Shown here: one piece after another, positions 49,419 through 59,764 of the stretch
Layout of the letters: each line of letters opens with the position of its first letter
Numbering within the stretch: the stretch's first letter is position 1
Translations under genes and position numbers: made by a program
Notes under the pieces: generated by a model
Told to the model about the DNA's origin: nothing
Seen by the model: the letters and a program-made list of their open reading frames with translations, nothing else
Database searches by the model: none
Assembly (NCBI GenBank): GCA_001275005.1
Contig: JWZX01003391.1
Location: 1-64,000, forward strand
Origin: Chrysochromulina tobinii
Lineage: Eukaryota; Haptophyta; Prymnesiales; Chrysochromulinaceae
Length of the DNA: 64,000 nucleotides
Direction of reading: 5' to 3'

Positions 49419-52400
49419 ATGACGAAATTCCGCCTCAAGGCGCCAATAAAGCCGCAGCTCCTACACATCCTGGAGGATTACCCGGGGGGGCAGCTGTTGA
49501 GTGAGGCGTTGCAGAATGCAGAAGACGGCGGCGCATCAGAGTTTGCACTGGTACTTGACCAGAGGACAGTGCGTGGCATCAGCCCCGAGTTGGGAGGTCC
49601 GGCATTCGTCCTCATCGACAACGGCTCCGGGTTCGGGGATAAAGCGTGGGAAAGTCTGCAGAATTTACACCAGTCGGAGAAGCGTGACTCACCCTCTTCC
49701 ATCGGCGCCTACGGTATGGGCAGCCGCTCTTACTTCCACTACTCGGATGTAACTCTGGTGGTGAGCTGTGGAGAATATGTTGGTCTCGACCCTCTTGAGG
49801 TGGTCTCGTCGCACGAACGTAAGGGCGAACAGGGATGGAAGGTCAACATCGCCTCCCCTGATGGCCACGTTGAGCAGCAGATTGCACGCGAGGCACAGTC
49901 GCTGTTCACACACGAGCTTGCTGAGCTCTGTCGTGGCTTTGATGTGATCAGCTGTGGGGCCATGTTTCGGCTGCCTTTGCGTCGCGATGAAGACGTTGCG
50001 CGAGAGGAGAGAACAAACACGGGCGTGCTCGGGCCAGCGATGCCATTGGAACGGGCGGAATCCTTGATGCACGGTTGGGCGGCCTCCGCGCCGCGACTAC
50101 TCCTATTTCTAACGAAGGTCAGACGCATCTCGATCTGGCGCTGGAGGGCGGATGCACCCGGACCCGACCTCATAGCAGCCGCGCAAAGGCAGACTGGCCA
50201 GGCACAGGTGCCGTTCGAGCGCATCCCGCACAGCCTTGGGGAGGGCCAAGCTGCCTCGTACGTTGCACTTCGTGAATGCATTCGCAACTTGAGCGCGGAG
50301 GAGCGTGCCGAGCTCTCGAAGATGCACGCCGATATCGTACACATCGAGGATGGTGCGGGCCATCCGGGCATGTCATGGCTCGTTGTTCAACGCTTCGACG
50401 TCGAGACGCGAGAGCTACTTGCCGCGCTGGAGGATGGTTGTAACGCCGTACCTGTTGTTGGTCTTGCGCTTCCTCTCTCCGTCACGGATGGCTCACAGAT
50501 TGAAGGGGTGCCGTTTTGCTTCCTGCCAGTTGGCAGCATGCGCACTGGCCTTCCGCTGCACATCAACGGCTCGTTTCATCCGACCCCCAACCGGCGCGAC
50601 CTATGGCTACCTGCCGCGGAATTGGATGGTGGTCATGAGAAGAAGGCGAAATGGAACGACGTGCTGATGCGACACGCTGTGCCGCGCCTCTGGCAAGATG
50701 CTTTGGTCAGCCTGACAGACCCGGCGTGGAAAGATGCCCGTGAGCTCGATGCGATACCTAGCGATCTGCTTCTCTCTTTGCTTCCAAACCTCGACGCTGT
50801 TCACGATAAGTGGCTGGTGGTCGCGCAGAACCTGTACAAGCGGCTCGGCGACGTGGCCATCTTGCCACACGCACGCGAGCCGCGGTGGGTAAAGCCCAAG
50901 GAGGCCCTGGCCTTCCGGACGCACACAGAGGACTTAGCTACTCACACGAGCCGCTTGATTGACTTGTACAAGCGCTGCCATCCGAACATCTTCGACGAGA
51001 CCCTCAAGCTAGGTGCCAAGTTCGTGGTGGATCTGCCGGCGCATGTGCAACAAGGAAGCGTCAACTACAGCTGCTTGAGTGAAACTGGCATTGAGCGTGT
51101 CATCTTTGCTGTCATTAAGGCGGATCATGAGGTGTGGCGCGCGCCTCACGTCACTGAGGAGGCGATACTCGCAAACTACAGTGCAAAGCAGCTCAAAGCT
51201 TTGGCGACGCATCACGGCACTCAGCTTGATGATGGCGCACTCGAGAAGCGTGAGATGGCGGCTCAGATGATTAGCCAGTCCAACCTTGGCCGTGCCGCCA
51301 ATGTGCTTCAGCCGATTCTCATGGCGCTCCTCCCGTACGCTGCTGCCCACTTCTCGCCAACGTCTCATCCCGATTGGCGAGAGCTTCTCTCCGGCGTCAA
51401 GTGGGTACCAACAGCTGCCAATCAACTCGTCGACTTGGCATCCGCGTTCGCGCCTCTGCCGGAGATAGATGAATGGGGGCTGAGTGTGGTGCAGCGCAAT
51501 CGGGCCGTCCTGGAATGCGAAGCTGGCGGCGTACGTGTCGCCATTGAGTGGGGGCTCAAGAAGCATCTCACCGCCGCTGATTGTCTCTTCGAGGCACAGC
51601 GTGTCGCAGATGAGAACCTAATGGAGATGGACGATCGGATTGATTGGGCACGGCGGCTGATCCGATATCTCAGCCACTTGCATGCAGCGGGGAGTGTCAC
51701 ATTCACCCGCAGCGAGATCATCGAGCTCAATAAGATTGCATTCCATCCCGCGCATGCGCCGTGTGCTCAAGTCGCGATCAGCTGGGCAGATGGGGCTGAT
51801 TTCCCGCGAGGAGGCCTGTGCCTGCGTGCTGCTGAGTCGCTCTTTGCAGAGCGTGACGCGCCGATCGTCTGGGCCTGCGCCGCCTATGCTCCAACGGGAG
51901 TCATAGCACCCGTGTTCAACTACAGCGCGGTGTCACCCTTGGTGCTCACGGGTCAAATCCAACGGATTGCGTCACTCGATCCGACTGGCTCTCACATCGA
52001 GGCTCTTGCCGAGCACCTTCTGAAAGCAGTGCGAGAGCTCAGCTCATTGTTGCCCCGTTCTACTGCAAATCGCGATCCGTCCGTGGACGCACTCTTGGCC
52101 CAACTTTCGGAGATGATTTGGGTCCCGGCGATGAGTGCTGAGTCGGGCAGCAGACTGCGCCTTTTCCAACCCAATCGCGTCGCAGCCAAGATGACCCGCA
52201 GCCTTTGGCCTCGCTTCGGTCGGTTACCTGACAGCTGGGGACGAGAGCCAAACGTGTGGCAAGTCCTCGAGCAAGTGGGCGCGGGTCACAGGATCTCGGT
52301 CGACATGCTTGCTCGCGAGCTCGCTTCCATCGCTGCAGATCACCCGGTCCGGAAGGTGAGCGCCGTGGTGGCCCAGAGGAACGAGACGCGCTTGGCCGAG

Positions 52401-55400
52401 CTGCAGGCGGAGCTCAAGGAGGCGGTCGAGGCCGAGGACTATGCCAAGGCGGCCGAGCTCAAGCCGCAGATCAAGGAGCTCAAGGCGACCATCGATGCGG
52501 CCACGGAAGCCGCCGTGGGCGGCCTGAGCGAGGACAGCTTGGAGCTCTCGATCAATCTCGCGAGTGAGCTTGCTGAACTGGGAAGCAATCGTGTTGGACT
52601 CGGCGTCGAGGTGCATGTACCAACGGCCTCAGGAAATCTTCTCCCTGCGTCCCAGGTGTTCATCAATGACGCACCGTGGCATGCGCAAGACACGGACACT
52701 CACGAGCTCCTGAACGCGAGGATCAGCCCCTCGCATGGCCGGGTCCTCGGCTGCTCGTCGGTCCGCGAGCAGCTGGCGCGCCAGTGCGAGGACATGGGCA
52801 TCGAGGGCGAGGATTTCTCTCAGCAAGAGGACCTTGCTCAGCGGATTGAAGGGCTCTTGCGCAAGTACGATGATGAGAAGGACATCTTTGTTGAGCACTA
52901 TCAGAACTGCGATGATGCTGGCGCAGACGAGGTCTTCTTCCTTCTCGATCAGCAGTCATACGGCACCGACCGACTCTTGACGCCAGAGTCAGCTGCGCTG
53001 CAGGGTCCCTCGCTCATTCTGGCGAGTTCAAAGCCACTCACCAGGGACGACCTGAATCGGATCAAGCAGCTTGGAAGCTCAAAGAAGCGTGCGGACTTCT
53101 GCAAGTTTGGCCGCTTTGGTCTGGGGCTGAACGCAATGTATCACCTGAGTGACACGATTCAGATCTTCGCACGGGATCTGAGTTTGGTTATTCTCGATCC
53201 GCTGGATCGCATCAAGATCGGCAACGGTGGCAAGGCTTTCACGCCTCATGGGCTTGCCAATCGCTTCCCTGACATGCTTGCAGGCTTTCAGAACTTTCCT
53301 GATGGCTATCCGACCATCTTTCGTCTGCCCTTGCGCAATGCGCCGTCTGATTTTGGTCAGAAATGGAACGCGCATAACACGTACCAGCTCCTCAAACGCT
53401 TTGCCGGCACGCAAGTCCAAGAGCTCCTTCTGTTCGCAAAGTCGGTCGGAAAGGTCACTTGTGGCGTACGCGATACAGTTGGGCACATCACGGTCCTATC
53501 AGAAGTGGCACGGGAGCTCCAAGCGTCGCGCTTCATGTCGCGACTGCCCAGTACCCTCGACGACGTGAAGGCGCTGGAGCGGACGCCAGACGAAGGGCTT
53601 GAGCGTGTCAAGATCGAGCGACGCACAGGGTCTGGATTAGCAGTCGAAGAGATGCACTGGCTCATCGCGCACTCGCTCTCTGTTGATGCTACCGGTATCC
53701 AATTGATTGTTGATGCATTCACGCGGAAGACAAAGCCGACGGCTTTGCTACCGCACGGGGCGGTCGCCCTCCGGCTCAACGCTGCGCCCGAGTACACTGG
53801 CAATGTTTCTGCCTACTTGCCTATCGGAATGGCGTTGGGATCGCCACTCGTGGTCCACGGCTGCTTCGCGCTTGATGACAGCCGCAAGCAGATACCATTG
53901 CCAGATGGCAAGGACCGCATCGATGGCCAGAATGATCGCAAGTGGAACCTCACACTACTCAACGGCCCGTGCATGCGGAGCTATGTCACAATCGTCGTCG
54001 AGTGTTGCAAGCTTGTCGACCGAAAGCAGATGAGTGTCGATGCATATTTTGGTATCCTCGGCTTGGACAGCGAGTCTGCCGAGGCGGCTGCGAGTGGCGC
54101 CGTCCGTGCAGCGTTGCGCGCAGCGGTCTGGTCTACTCTCTGCGCAAGCAGCATCAAGTTCATGCCAGTTGTGAGCCCAGCAGATAAGAGCGCAATCGCT
54201 TGGAAGGCGAACGCTCCGGATACAGTCCTGCGTACTCAAGGCCTCGACGAGCTTCTGCAAGACGAACTGATTCACGATGGGCTCATGCTGGTTGAGCTTG
54301 ACGATCGCTTGCGCACCTACCTTGACGACGTGCAGCATGCTGGGTCAGCGCAGCCACTCACGCCGAGAGGCCTGTGTGTTTTCCTCTCGGCAGAACAGCG
54401 TCGCAGGAGTCCAGAGCTTCTCCGGTCGCTGAGCTCGATCAAGCGAGCGATCGACCTACTTCACTTTGTCCTCCCAGCCCAGCTCTCAGCCCAGGAAGCC
54501 CCAATCGCACCGCCAGTTTGTATTGACTTTCTCGTCGGCACGCCGCTTCTTCTCCTACAAGACGAATCCATCGCTGAGTTCGGCGATGGTACGGTGCGCT
54601 TTTGGAATGATGCTGCGCCTCTCTTGCCACATGCGCCTCATCTGCTCTTGCATGAGAACGTGAGTGTGGCACTGCGCACGATCTCACGATCAGTCGAGTG
54701 CGTCAAAACGGCGTGCGCTTCTCTGGGCATCCGCAATCTCGTTTCAGCTGATCTCCTGGAAGAACATGCAGTCATTCATGGGCAGAAGCTCAACGAGAAC
54801 GACAAGTGGCTGGTCGCTTTTTGGGCATTGCTCGCATCGGAGATCTCCCAGAAAATAAACACTCGTCTTCTCGACAAGTTCAGCGATTGGCGCGTGCTCA
54901 GAGTCGCGCCGCTTGCAAATGAGGAAGGGCCTCAACATGTGCCTCTCGATTCAATGGGCAACACTTTCAGACTAGACTCCATCGACACTCAATGGCATTC
55001 AGACGTAATGGAATGGCTGCGTGCGATGAGAGTGCGAGTGCCAATCTTTGCAAACTATCCAATGCAGCTTCCAGCTGGCGATGAACACCTGGCCAACGTC
55101 CTAAAGCACGGTCTTGAGCATTTGACTGCCAAGATGCGGGAGGCCGTACTCAAATACTTCGCGTCGCGTCGACAGAACTCGAGTCATGTCTTGGCCACGA
55201 TACGCCGGATGCCGCTGTTTCTCAAAGCATGCCCCACGAGCTCAGAAGGCACAAGGGTCACGGCCAGTTCGGATGATCGTGGCGAGAAGGATCGATTTGT
55301 GTCTATTGATAGGCCAGATGTTTCCTACTACACGCTGTTTGACGTAAAGGAACAGAAGCACAAGCACGCCGGCAATCTGGCGGCGCTCGGTCTGATCGAC

Positions 55401-58400
55401 TGCTGCTTTCTTTCTCTGCCGCCCACAGGCGAGGTCCGAGACTTCTACTACAAATGCTTTGGAATCGAGAACTTAAGTACGCTCGATTTCGTGACCACCA
55501 TCCTTCCGTCGAAGCTATCCGACCTGCTTGCTTCTGAAGCAATGTCAGCTGCTCTCATCCATGAGTTTTGCTCATGGATCACTGAAGAGGACGACACCAT
55601 GTCCAAACGAGTCATCGACGCTCTCGTCGACATCTGTTTTGTGCCATGTCGAGATGGGCATCGACGAAAACCGAAAGATTTGACAGACCCTACTTTGGCA
55701 GTTGCCATTCAGTTTGAAGATGTCTTGGGATCTGTTCTCCCAACCAGAGAGGTCGCCCAACGCTACTTGAAGGCCCTCCAGAAGCTCGGAATGCGCGATC
55801 ATCTGAAGCCTGACAGCTTATTCGCTTGCGCACAGCATCTCGAGAGCTCTGTACGGCGGTCGATGCCGTTGACAGATACGGCGCCGTTGGCGGATTCCCA
55901 CATCTGGCAGAGTTTCCATCTCGTCGAGGCGTTGGCGAAAAACATCCGTCACTCGTTGAACAGAAGCGATGAAAAGAAGCGGCACATCCCTGCTCGTGTG
56001 AACGATGCGATGCGCATGCAGATCTTCTTGGCGGATGGACCGCCGAGCAGAGAGCTGCTGCTTGAGCACGTTGCACTACTCGCTAACGACAAGGAGCGGC
56101 CGGCACAAGCCATGCGGATCATCTCATGTGCAAATTCGTTGCTAACCTCCAAAGGCGCTCTTCCGTGGGCATGCATGCCAGTGCTGGCGCAAGCACGTGT
56201 CTTCGCGCAATATCCTCGAAAAATTGACAAGATCGGCGAGATCAGTGAGCTCGATCAGCTTGCAGAGAAACACAAGGAGCTCGTCGAGTCGAAATTTGGT
56301 ATCTTCTCCAGTCCTCCCGACACAGCCATGATACAGCACCTTGAATGGCTTGCTTCGGCGATCAATCAAGAACCTATGAGGGGCCGTTTCTACCACTACA
56401 AGCAGACCCGGACTATTGGACTGGATGATATACCAAATGTACTCCATGTCTCGGAATCGAACTTATTCTCCGAAGTGATGTCCATTCTGGACGCACTGAA
56501 TAGAAAACTTGAAGCGGTTCGAGCTTATCGAGTATCGGTCGAGGCACCGCAGCTTCAGGTGAACGCGCAAAAGCTACAAGCAATCTCACGGATTCCGTGC
56601 ATACCGCTCTTACCATCTGACAGTTTGCATACTCAATCATCTGATGCTGAACGACCATCGGTTTGGAATCAAGTTGTCAATATGGTTGAGCCCGCAAAAC
56701 TCTTTTGGACTCTTCCTGAGGGAACGGAGTGCCAAGAGCAGTTTTCGGCTGCAACACATTATACGCTAAGTTATAAGCGCCCCCTCCTAACGCAACTTGG
56801 TGTGCGACAAGCGCCCGCTATCGAAGATTGGGCGCAGGCCACACGCGAAACATACGAGCGGGTGCTGCAAGAAGAAGATCAGATCATGCTGCCGTCGGAC
56901 GTCGCATTGATCGAAGCAGCCGTCAAGGGCATTCATGACTGCGAGATGAAGAGCAGCATGGGTAACGCTCCCCAGGCTAATGTGCAGTCTGACACGACTC
57001 CACTTGAGATCTTCCTCATTGATGACGCCGAGGGAGACCAGAAGCGTATTCACGCATCGAGTTCTATGGTCTGGGCCGACGAGCCGAAGCTGAAGCGTCG
57101 CTGTGGCCCTTCCATGCGGGCCAGAGGCTGGCACTTTGTCAGTGCAGAGCTCACGCGAGGAAAAGCCGGATGTACCCTTGCCAGTCGCACAAAGATGCAT
57201 ATGCTGAGCGATCTGGTCGTCGAGACCATCGCAAGTGCGACTGTCGAAGTTGCCCTCGACGATGTGAATGACTTTGATCGCCGTCTCGGTATCTTGCTTC
57301 GATCCGAAGAGTTTGCCTATGCTTGTGTGTTACTCTCGAGCCACGGTGAACAAGAGTACCCGCGAGTACGACAGAAATTGAGCAACCTCATCATCAAGTG
57401 GGCAACTGAATTGCACAGCGTTGTCAAGATGAAGGAGGATCACGCGGAGATTGAGGAGAGCGGACGACTAATCGATACATTTATTCAAGATGGCGTTCTC
57501 TGGCTGCGCGTTGGCAAGCTTGGAGGCGAAGGAAGCGACTCGTTCTTGCGCGATATAGCCAGTAGCATCATGACGATAGTCACGTTAGGGCACCTGAAAG
57601 GTCTCGTGGATCTCATTTCGAAATGCTGGAATGGCGGACCAACAGAGGTTCAGAACTGCCTTGAAGAACTCAATGTTCGAGAGATGACTCACAGTTTGAA
57701 TTTTGAGGTGGGCCAACTCGTTCCAGAGAACATGATGAGATTTTGCGACCAGTCGTTGTACAGCCGCTTCATTTTCTGCGAAATCGTCGCGATAGACTCG
57801 TTTGAAAGTGAATGGGCCTCAAATGCGCAGAGTGGACCGCGAATGACCTATGCAGAGTACAGAGGCATCGTCGAGGACAGCGGCAGCGGCGGACAGTTGG
57901 CGCGCAAATATTACCTGTGGGAGGGCGGCATGGCCGAAGACGGCCGTGAAACCCTCGAGGTGCGTCCGCATGTTCAGGTCTATAAGATAAGTCGCAGGCG
58001 TGCGCAGCCTCCTCAGTTGCCTCATCTACAACACGACATCTCGGACGCCACGCAACTGCAGCGGTCTTTGGCCGGTGTGCCGACCACTGCAACAGAAGCC
58101 GCAGCGACAGACGACTTCAGTGACCTCTTCGATACCCTCCATCAGATGCTCACGATGGAAAAAGTCGCTCAACGTGCGTACGTGAGGCGCCTGTACCTCA
58201 CGTGGCATCCTGACAAGTGCGAAAAGCCGCATGCACCACGCGTTTTTGAGTACGTGCGCCGCTTTGCCAACCTCGCGCAAGCCGGGAAGGAAGACGAGCT
58301 CAGGGCATTCGTCACCAGCCTGACACCCGATGTGGAGATGCAAGTGCTGCATCAGGGCTATGAGGAGAGGCAAGAACACTCGTGGTTTGATGAGTTCCGA

Positions 58401-59057
58401 GAGGAGGATGAGCGCAGGGCGGTGGCAGTGGCTTCACATCAGTCAGTCGATGGGCGCTCGGGCAATGTGGCAGGTTCAACCAGCAATCATGCCGGACGTT
58501 CTATTCATGTACCCGTCGCCAGAGATCCGGGCTTTGCGCCATCATCATCATCACAGCAGGTGCCGCGGCTGAGGGACGCAGCACTAGGTGATGTTGCATG
58601 GCAAATGGCGCAAGCGGAGCTGGACGCCGCTCGTCTTCTGCACGGCCACCAGATGTGGGCGCAGAGCGTCTTTCACTCTCACCAGGCAGCCGAGCAGGTG
58701 ATCAAGGCGGCAATGTTGCGAACTTGTGGCGTGACTGGAGACGAGTTCCGAGGAACGGGAGGGCACGCTCTGGACTCCCTGCTTAGAATGACCGGACTCG
58801 TCTCACCGGTGCAGCCTGATGAACTCGCTCTGCTCTCCCAGGCATATCTCGGTGCTCGTTACCCACCGTTCCCCCCGCGTGGAGCTCCGACTGTGCCGTT
58901 GGCCATGTATGGTGCGGTTGACGCCGAGAACGCTCTGGAGGTTGCAAAAAAGCTCATCGAATGGGGCCGTTGCACCGCACAGGTTGAGGCATCGCTTACA
59001 GCACAATGCGCCGTGCCTCAGCGAGTATGTGACGACAATGTGGTGCTGCTGTTGTGA
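49419..59057 (+). CDS. Sacsin-like giant chaperone with HSP90-type ATPase repeats, J domain and HEPN domain
   Basis: A single uninterrupted exon encoding 3,212 residues (human sacsin 4,579). The ATG at 49419 starts MTKFRLKAPIKPQLLHILED; the frame is open to 49317 but without an ATG. Repeat 1 begins at once with HSP90-like ATP-site motifs: SEALQNAEDGGASEF (~29-42), DNGSGF (~67-72) and GAYGMGSRSYFHY (~96-108). A UVR-like helical hairpin (LAELQAELKEAVEAEDYAKA, ~990-1030) separates it from repeat 2 (EHYQNCDDAGADEVFFLLDQ, ~1160; CKFGRFGLGLNAMYHLSD, ~1228). Near the C terminus a J-like segment contains HPD (LYLTWHPDKCEKPH, ~2929), then a HEPN domain (WQMAQAELDAARLLHGHQMW and SVFHSHQAAEQVIKAAML, ~3060-3190). 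Sacsin acts in protein quality control. GC content drops in about 54-57.9 kb. Confidence 0.93.
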   Translation: MTKFRLKAPIKPQLLHILEDYPGGQLLSEALQNAEDGGASEFALVLDQRTVRGISPELGGPAFVLIDNGSGFGDKAWESLQNLHQSEKRDSPSSIGAYGMGSRSYFHYSDVTLVVSCGEYVGLDPLEVVSSHERKGEQGWKVNIASPDGHVEQQIAREAQSLFTHELAELCRGFDVISCGAMFRLPLRRDEDVAREERTNTGVLGPAMPLERAESLMHGWAASAPRLLLFLTKVRRISIWRWRADAPGPDLIAAAQRQTGQAQVPFERIPHSLGEGQAASYVALRECIRNLSAEERAELSKMHADIVHIEDGAGHPGMSWLVVQRFDVETRELLAALEDGCNAVPVVGLALPLSVTDGSQIEGVPFCFLPVGSMRTGLPLHINGSFHPTPNRRDLWLPAAELDGGHEKKAKWNDVLMRHAVPRLWQDALVSLTDPAWKDARELDAIPSDLLLSLLPNLDAVHDKWLVVAQNLYKRLGDVAILPHAREPRWVKPKEALAFRTHTEDLATHTSRLIDLYKRCHPNIFDETLKLGAKFVVDLPAHVQQGSVNYSCLSETGIERVIFAVIKADHEVWRAPHVTEEAILANYSAKQLKALATHHGTQLDDGALEKREMAAQMISQSNLGRAANVLQPILMALLPYAAAHFSPTSHPDWRELLSGVKWVPTAANQLVDLASAFAPLPEIDEWGLSVVQRNRAVLECEAGGVRVAIEWGLKKHLTAADCLFEAQRVADENLMEMDDRIDWARRLIRYLSHLHAAGSVTFTRSEIIELNKIAFHPAHAPCAQVAISWADGADFPRGGLCLRAAESLFAERDAPIVWACAAYAPTGVIAPVFNYSAVSPLVLTGQIQRIASLDPTGSHIEALAEHLLKAVRELSSLLPRSTANRDPSVDALLAQLSEMIWVPAMSAESGSRLRLFQPNRVAAKMTRSLWPRFGRLPDSWGREPNVWQVLEQVGAGHRISVDMLARELASIAADHPVRKVSAVVAQRNETRLAELQAELKEAVEAEDYAKAAELKPQIKELKATIDAATEAAVGGLSEDSLELSINLASELAELGSNRVGLGVEVHVPTASGNLLPASQVFINDAPWHAQDTDTHELLNARISPSHGRVLGCSSVREQLARQCEDMGIEGEDFSQQEDLAQRIEGLLRKYDDEKDIFVEHYQNCDDAGADEVFFLLDQQSYGTDRLLTPESAALQGPSLILASSKPLTRDDLNRIKQLGSSKKRADFCKFGRFGLGLNAMYHLSDTIQIFARDLSLVILDPLDRIKIGNGGKAFTPHGLANRFPDMLAGFQNFPDGYPTIFRLPLRNAPSDFGQKWNAHNTYQLLKRFAGTQVQELLLFAKSVGKVTCGVRDTVGHITVLSEVARELQASRFMSRLPSTLDDVKALERTPDEGLERVKIERRTGSGLAVEEMHWLIAHSLSVDATGIQLIVDAFTRKTKPTALLPHGAVALRLNAAPEYTGNVSAYLPIGMALGSPLVVHGCFALDDSRKQIPLPDGKDRIDGQNDRKWNLTLLNGPCMRSYVTIVVECCKLVDRKQMSVDAYFGILGLDSESAEAAASGAVRAALRAAVWSTLCASSIKFMPVVSPADKSAIAWKANAPDTVLRTQGLDELLQDELIHDGLMLVELDDRLRTYLDDVQHAGSAQPLTPRGLCVFLSAEQRRRSPELLRSLSSIKRAIDLLHFVLPAQLSAQEAPIAPPVCIDFLVGTPLLLLQDESIAEFGDGTVRFWNDAAPLLPHAPHLLLHENVSVALRTISRSVECVKTACASLGIRNLVSADLLEEHAVIHGQKLNENDKWLVAFWALLASEISQKINTRLLDKFSDWRVLRVAPLANEEGPQHVPLDSMGNTFRLDSIDTQWHSDVMEWLRAMRVRVPIFANYPMQLPAGDEHLANVLKHGLEHLTAKMREAVLKYFASRRQNSSHVLATIRRMPLFLKACPTSSEGTRVTASSDDRGEKDRFVSIDRPDVSYYTLFDVKEQKHKHAGNLAALGLIDCCFLSLPPTGEVRDFYYKCFGIENLSTLDFVTTILPSKLSDLLASEAMSAALIHEFCSWITEEDDTMSKRVIDALVDICFVPCRDGHRRKPKDLTDPTLAVAIQFEDVLGSVLPTREVAQRYLKALQKLGMRDHLKPDSLFACAQHLESSVRRSMPLTDTAPLADSHIWQSFHLVEALAKNIRHSLNRSDEKKRHIPARVNDAMRMQIFLADGPPSRELLLEHVALLANDKERPAQAMRIISCANSLLTSKGALPWACMPVLAQARVFAQYPRKIDKIGEISELDQLAEKHKELVESKFGIFSSPPDTAMIQHLEWLASAINQEPMRGRFYHYKQTRTIGLDDIPNVLHVSESNLFSEVMSILDALNRKLEAVRAYRVSVEAPQLQVNAQKLQAISRIPCIPLLPSDSLHTQSSDAERPSVWNQVVNMVEPAKLFWTLPEGTECQEQFSAATHYTLSYKRPLLTQLGVRQAPAIEDWAQATRETYERVLQEEDQIMLPSDVALIEAAVKGIHDCEMKSSMGNAPQANVQSDTTPLEIFLIDDAEGDQKRIHASSSMVWADEPKLKRRCGPSMRARGWHFVSAELTRGKAGCTLASRTKMHMLSDLVVETIASATVEVALDDVNDFDRRLGILLRSEEFAYACVLLSSHGEQEYPRVRQKLSNLIIKWATELHSVVKMKEDHAEIEESGRLIDTFIQDGVLWLRVGKLGGEGSDSFLRDIASSIMTIVTLGHLKGLVDLISKCWNGGPTEVQNCLEELNVREMTHSLNFEVGQLVPENMMRFCDQSLYSRFIFCEIVAIDSFESEWASNAQSGPRMTYAEYRGIVEDSGSGGQLARKYYLWEGGMAEDGRETLEVRPHVQVYKISRRRAQPPQLPHLQHDISDATQLQRSLAGVPTTATEAAATDDFSDLFDTLHQMLTMEKVAQRAYVRRLYLTWHPDKCEKPHAPRVFEYVRRFANLAQAGKEDELRAFVTSLTPDVEMQVLHQGYEERQEHSWFDEFREEDERRAVAVASHQSVDGRSGNVAGSTSNHAGRSIHVPVARDPGFAPSSSSQQVPRLRDAALGDVAWQMAQAELDAARLLHGHQMWAQSVFHSHQAAEQVIKAAMLRTCGVTGDEFRGTGGHALDSLLRMTGLVSPVQPDELALLSQAYLGARYPPFPPRGAPTVPLAMYGAVDAENALEVAKKLIEWGRCTAQVEASLTAQCAVPQRVCDDNVVLLL

Positions 59058-59764
59058 GCCCGGCGATCGGTACACCCGCATGTACTAAGAACTAAGCGTA
59101 GTGCGATTGTGGAGAAATTGGTGTGCATGCATGGCTGCTGAAAACGCTGTAAATCGATGTCATTGAATCGGCCAAAAAGCAAAATTGAACGCCGCCCTCG
59201 AGGACATGCCGGGAGGTACTGCGGCCACCCGGCCGGTCCCGACCGGGCTCGGCGAATTCCTCCGACCGGTGGGTTCTGAAGCGCGATAGCGCTAGATTGG
59301 TTCGGTTGTCTTCAGGGGCTTCAACAACAACGTTAAGGGCGGCAGACGCAACAGCTCGACGTGAGCATGGACGTGAGCTAGTGCTAGATGCGCCGGCGGG
59401 CGGGGGGGTTAGAGGATTCAAACCAATGACCGCACGACACCGCTCGACCGCCTTTACCGCCGTCTCTCGGCGCCTCACACCACAGGGACTCAGAGCTCGG
59501 CCCCACAAGACCAGCTCTCGGGGCTGAAGACTGACGGGCCTGTAGAGCCGGCTGAACACTGAACGGCTGAACGCTGAACGCTGAACGCTTCTAGCGGTGA
59601 AACGCAATATAATCTGCATTTCGACCGGGTGCTCTCAATGCCAGCTTGGTAGAGAGAGTGGGCGGCGTACCGCGTTAAGCTTCAGCGTTCACGGTCTGTC
59701 GAGGTGTGAACGTGAATGTATTTCACGTTCGCACCTCGCGCCATTTTCAATGTTGCCCACCGCC
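59058..59764. other. Intergenic region upstream of CDT1
   Basis: It contains a degenerate tRNA-like segment (59400-59470, minus), tandem CTGAACG units (59556-59588) and the palindromic motif at 59700-59738. No intact gene was seen. Confidence 0.5.
59700..59738. promoter_or_regulatory. Long inverted repeat built from the GGTGTGAACGTGAA motif, upstream of CDT1
   Basis: The left arm CGAGGTGTGAACGTGAA and right arm TTCACGTTCGCACCTCG pair with one mismatch across a 5-bp spacer. It ends 26 bp before ATG 59765. The left arm matches the sacsin-like promoter over 16 bp. Confidence 0.6.

Noticed and set aside
59400-59475. Minus-strand tRNA-like segment (T-arm-like GGTTTGAATCC and D-arm-like GGTCGAGCGGT)
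   Set aside because: The distance between the arms is too short for a full anticodon arm, and the acceptor ends do not pair. At most it is a decayed tRNA or SINE fragment.
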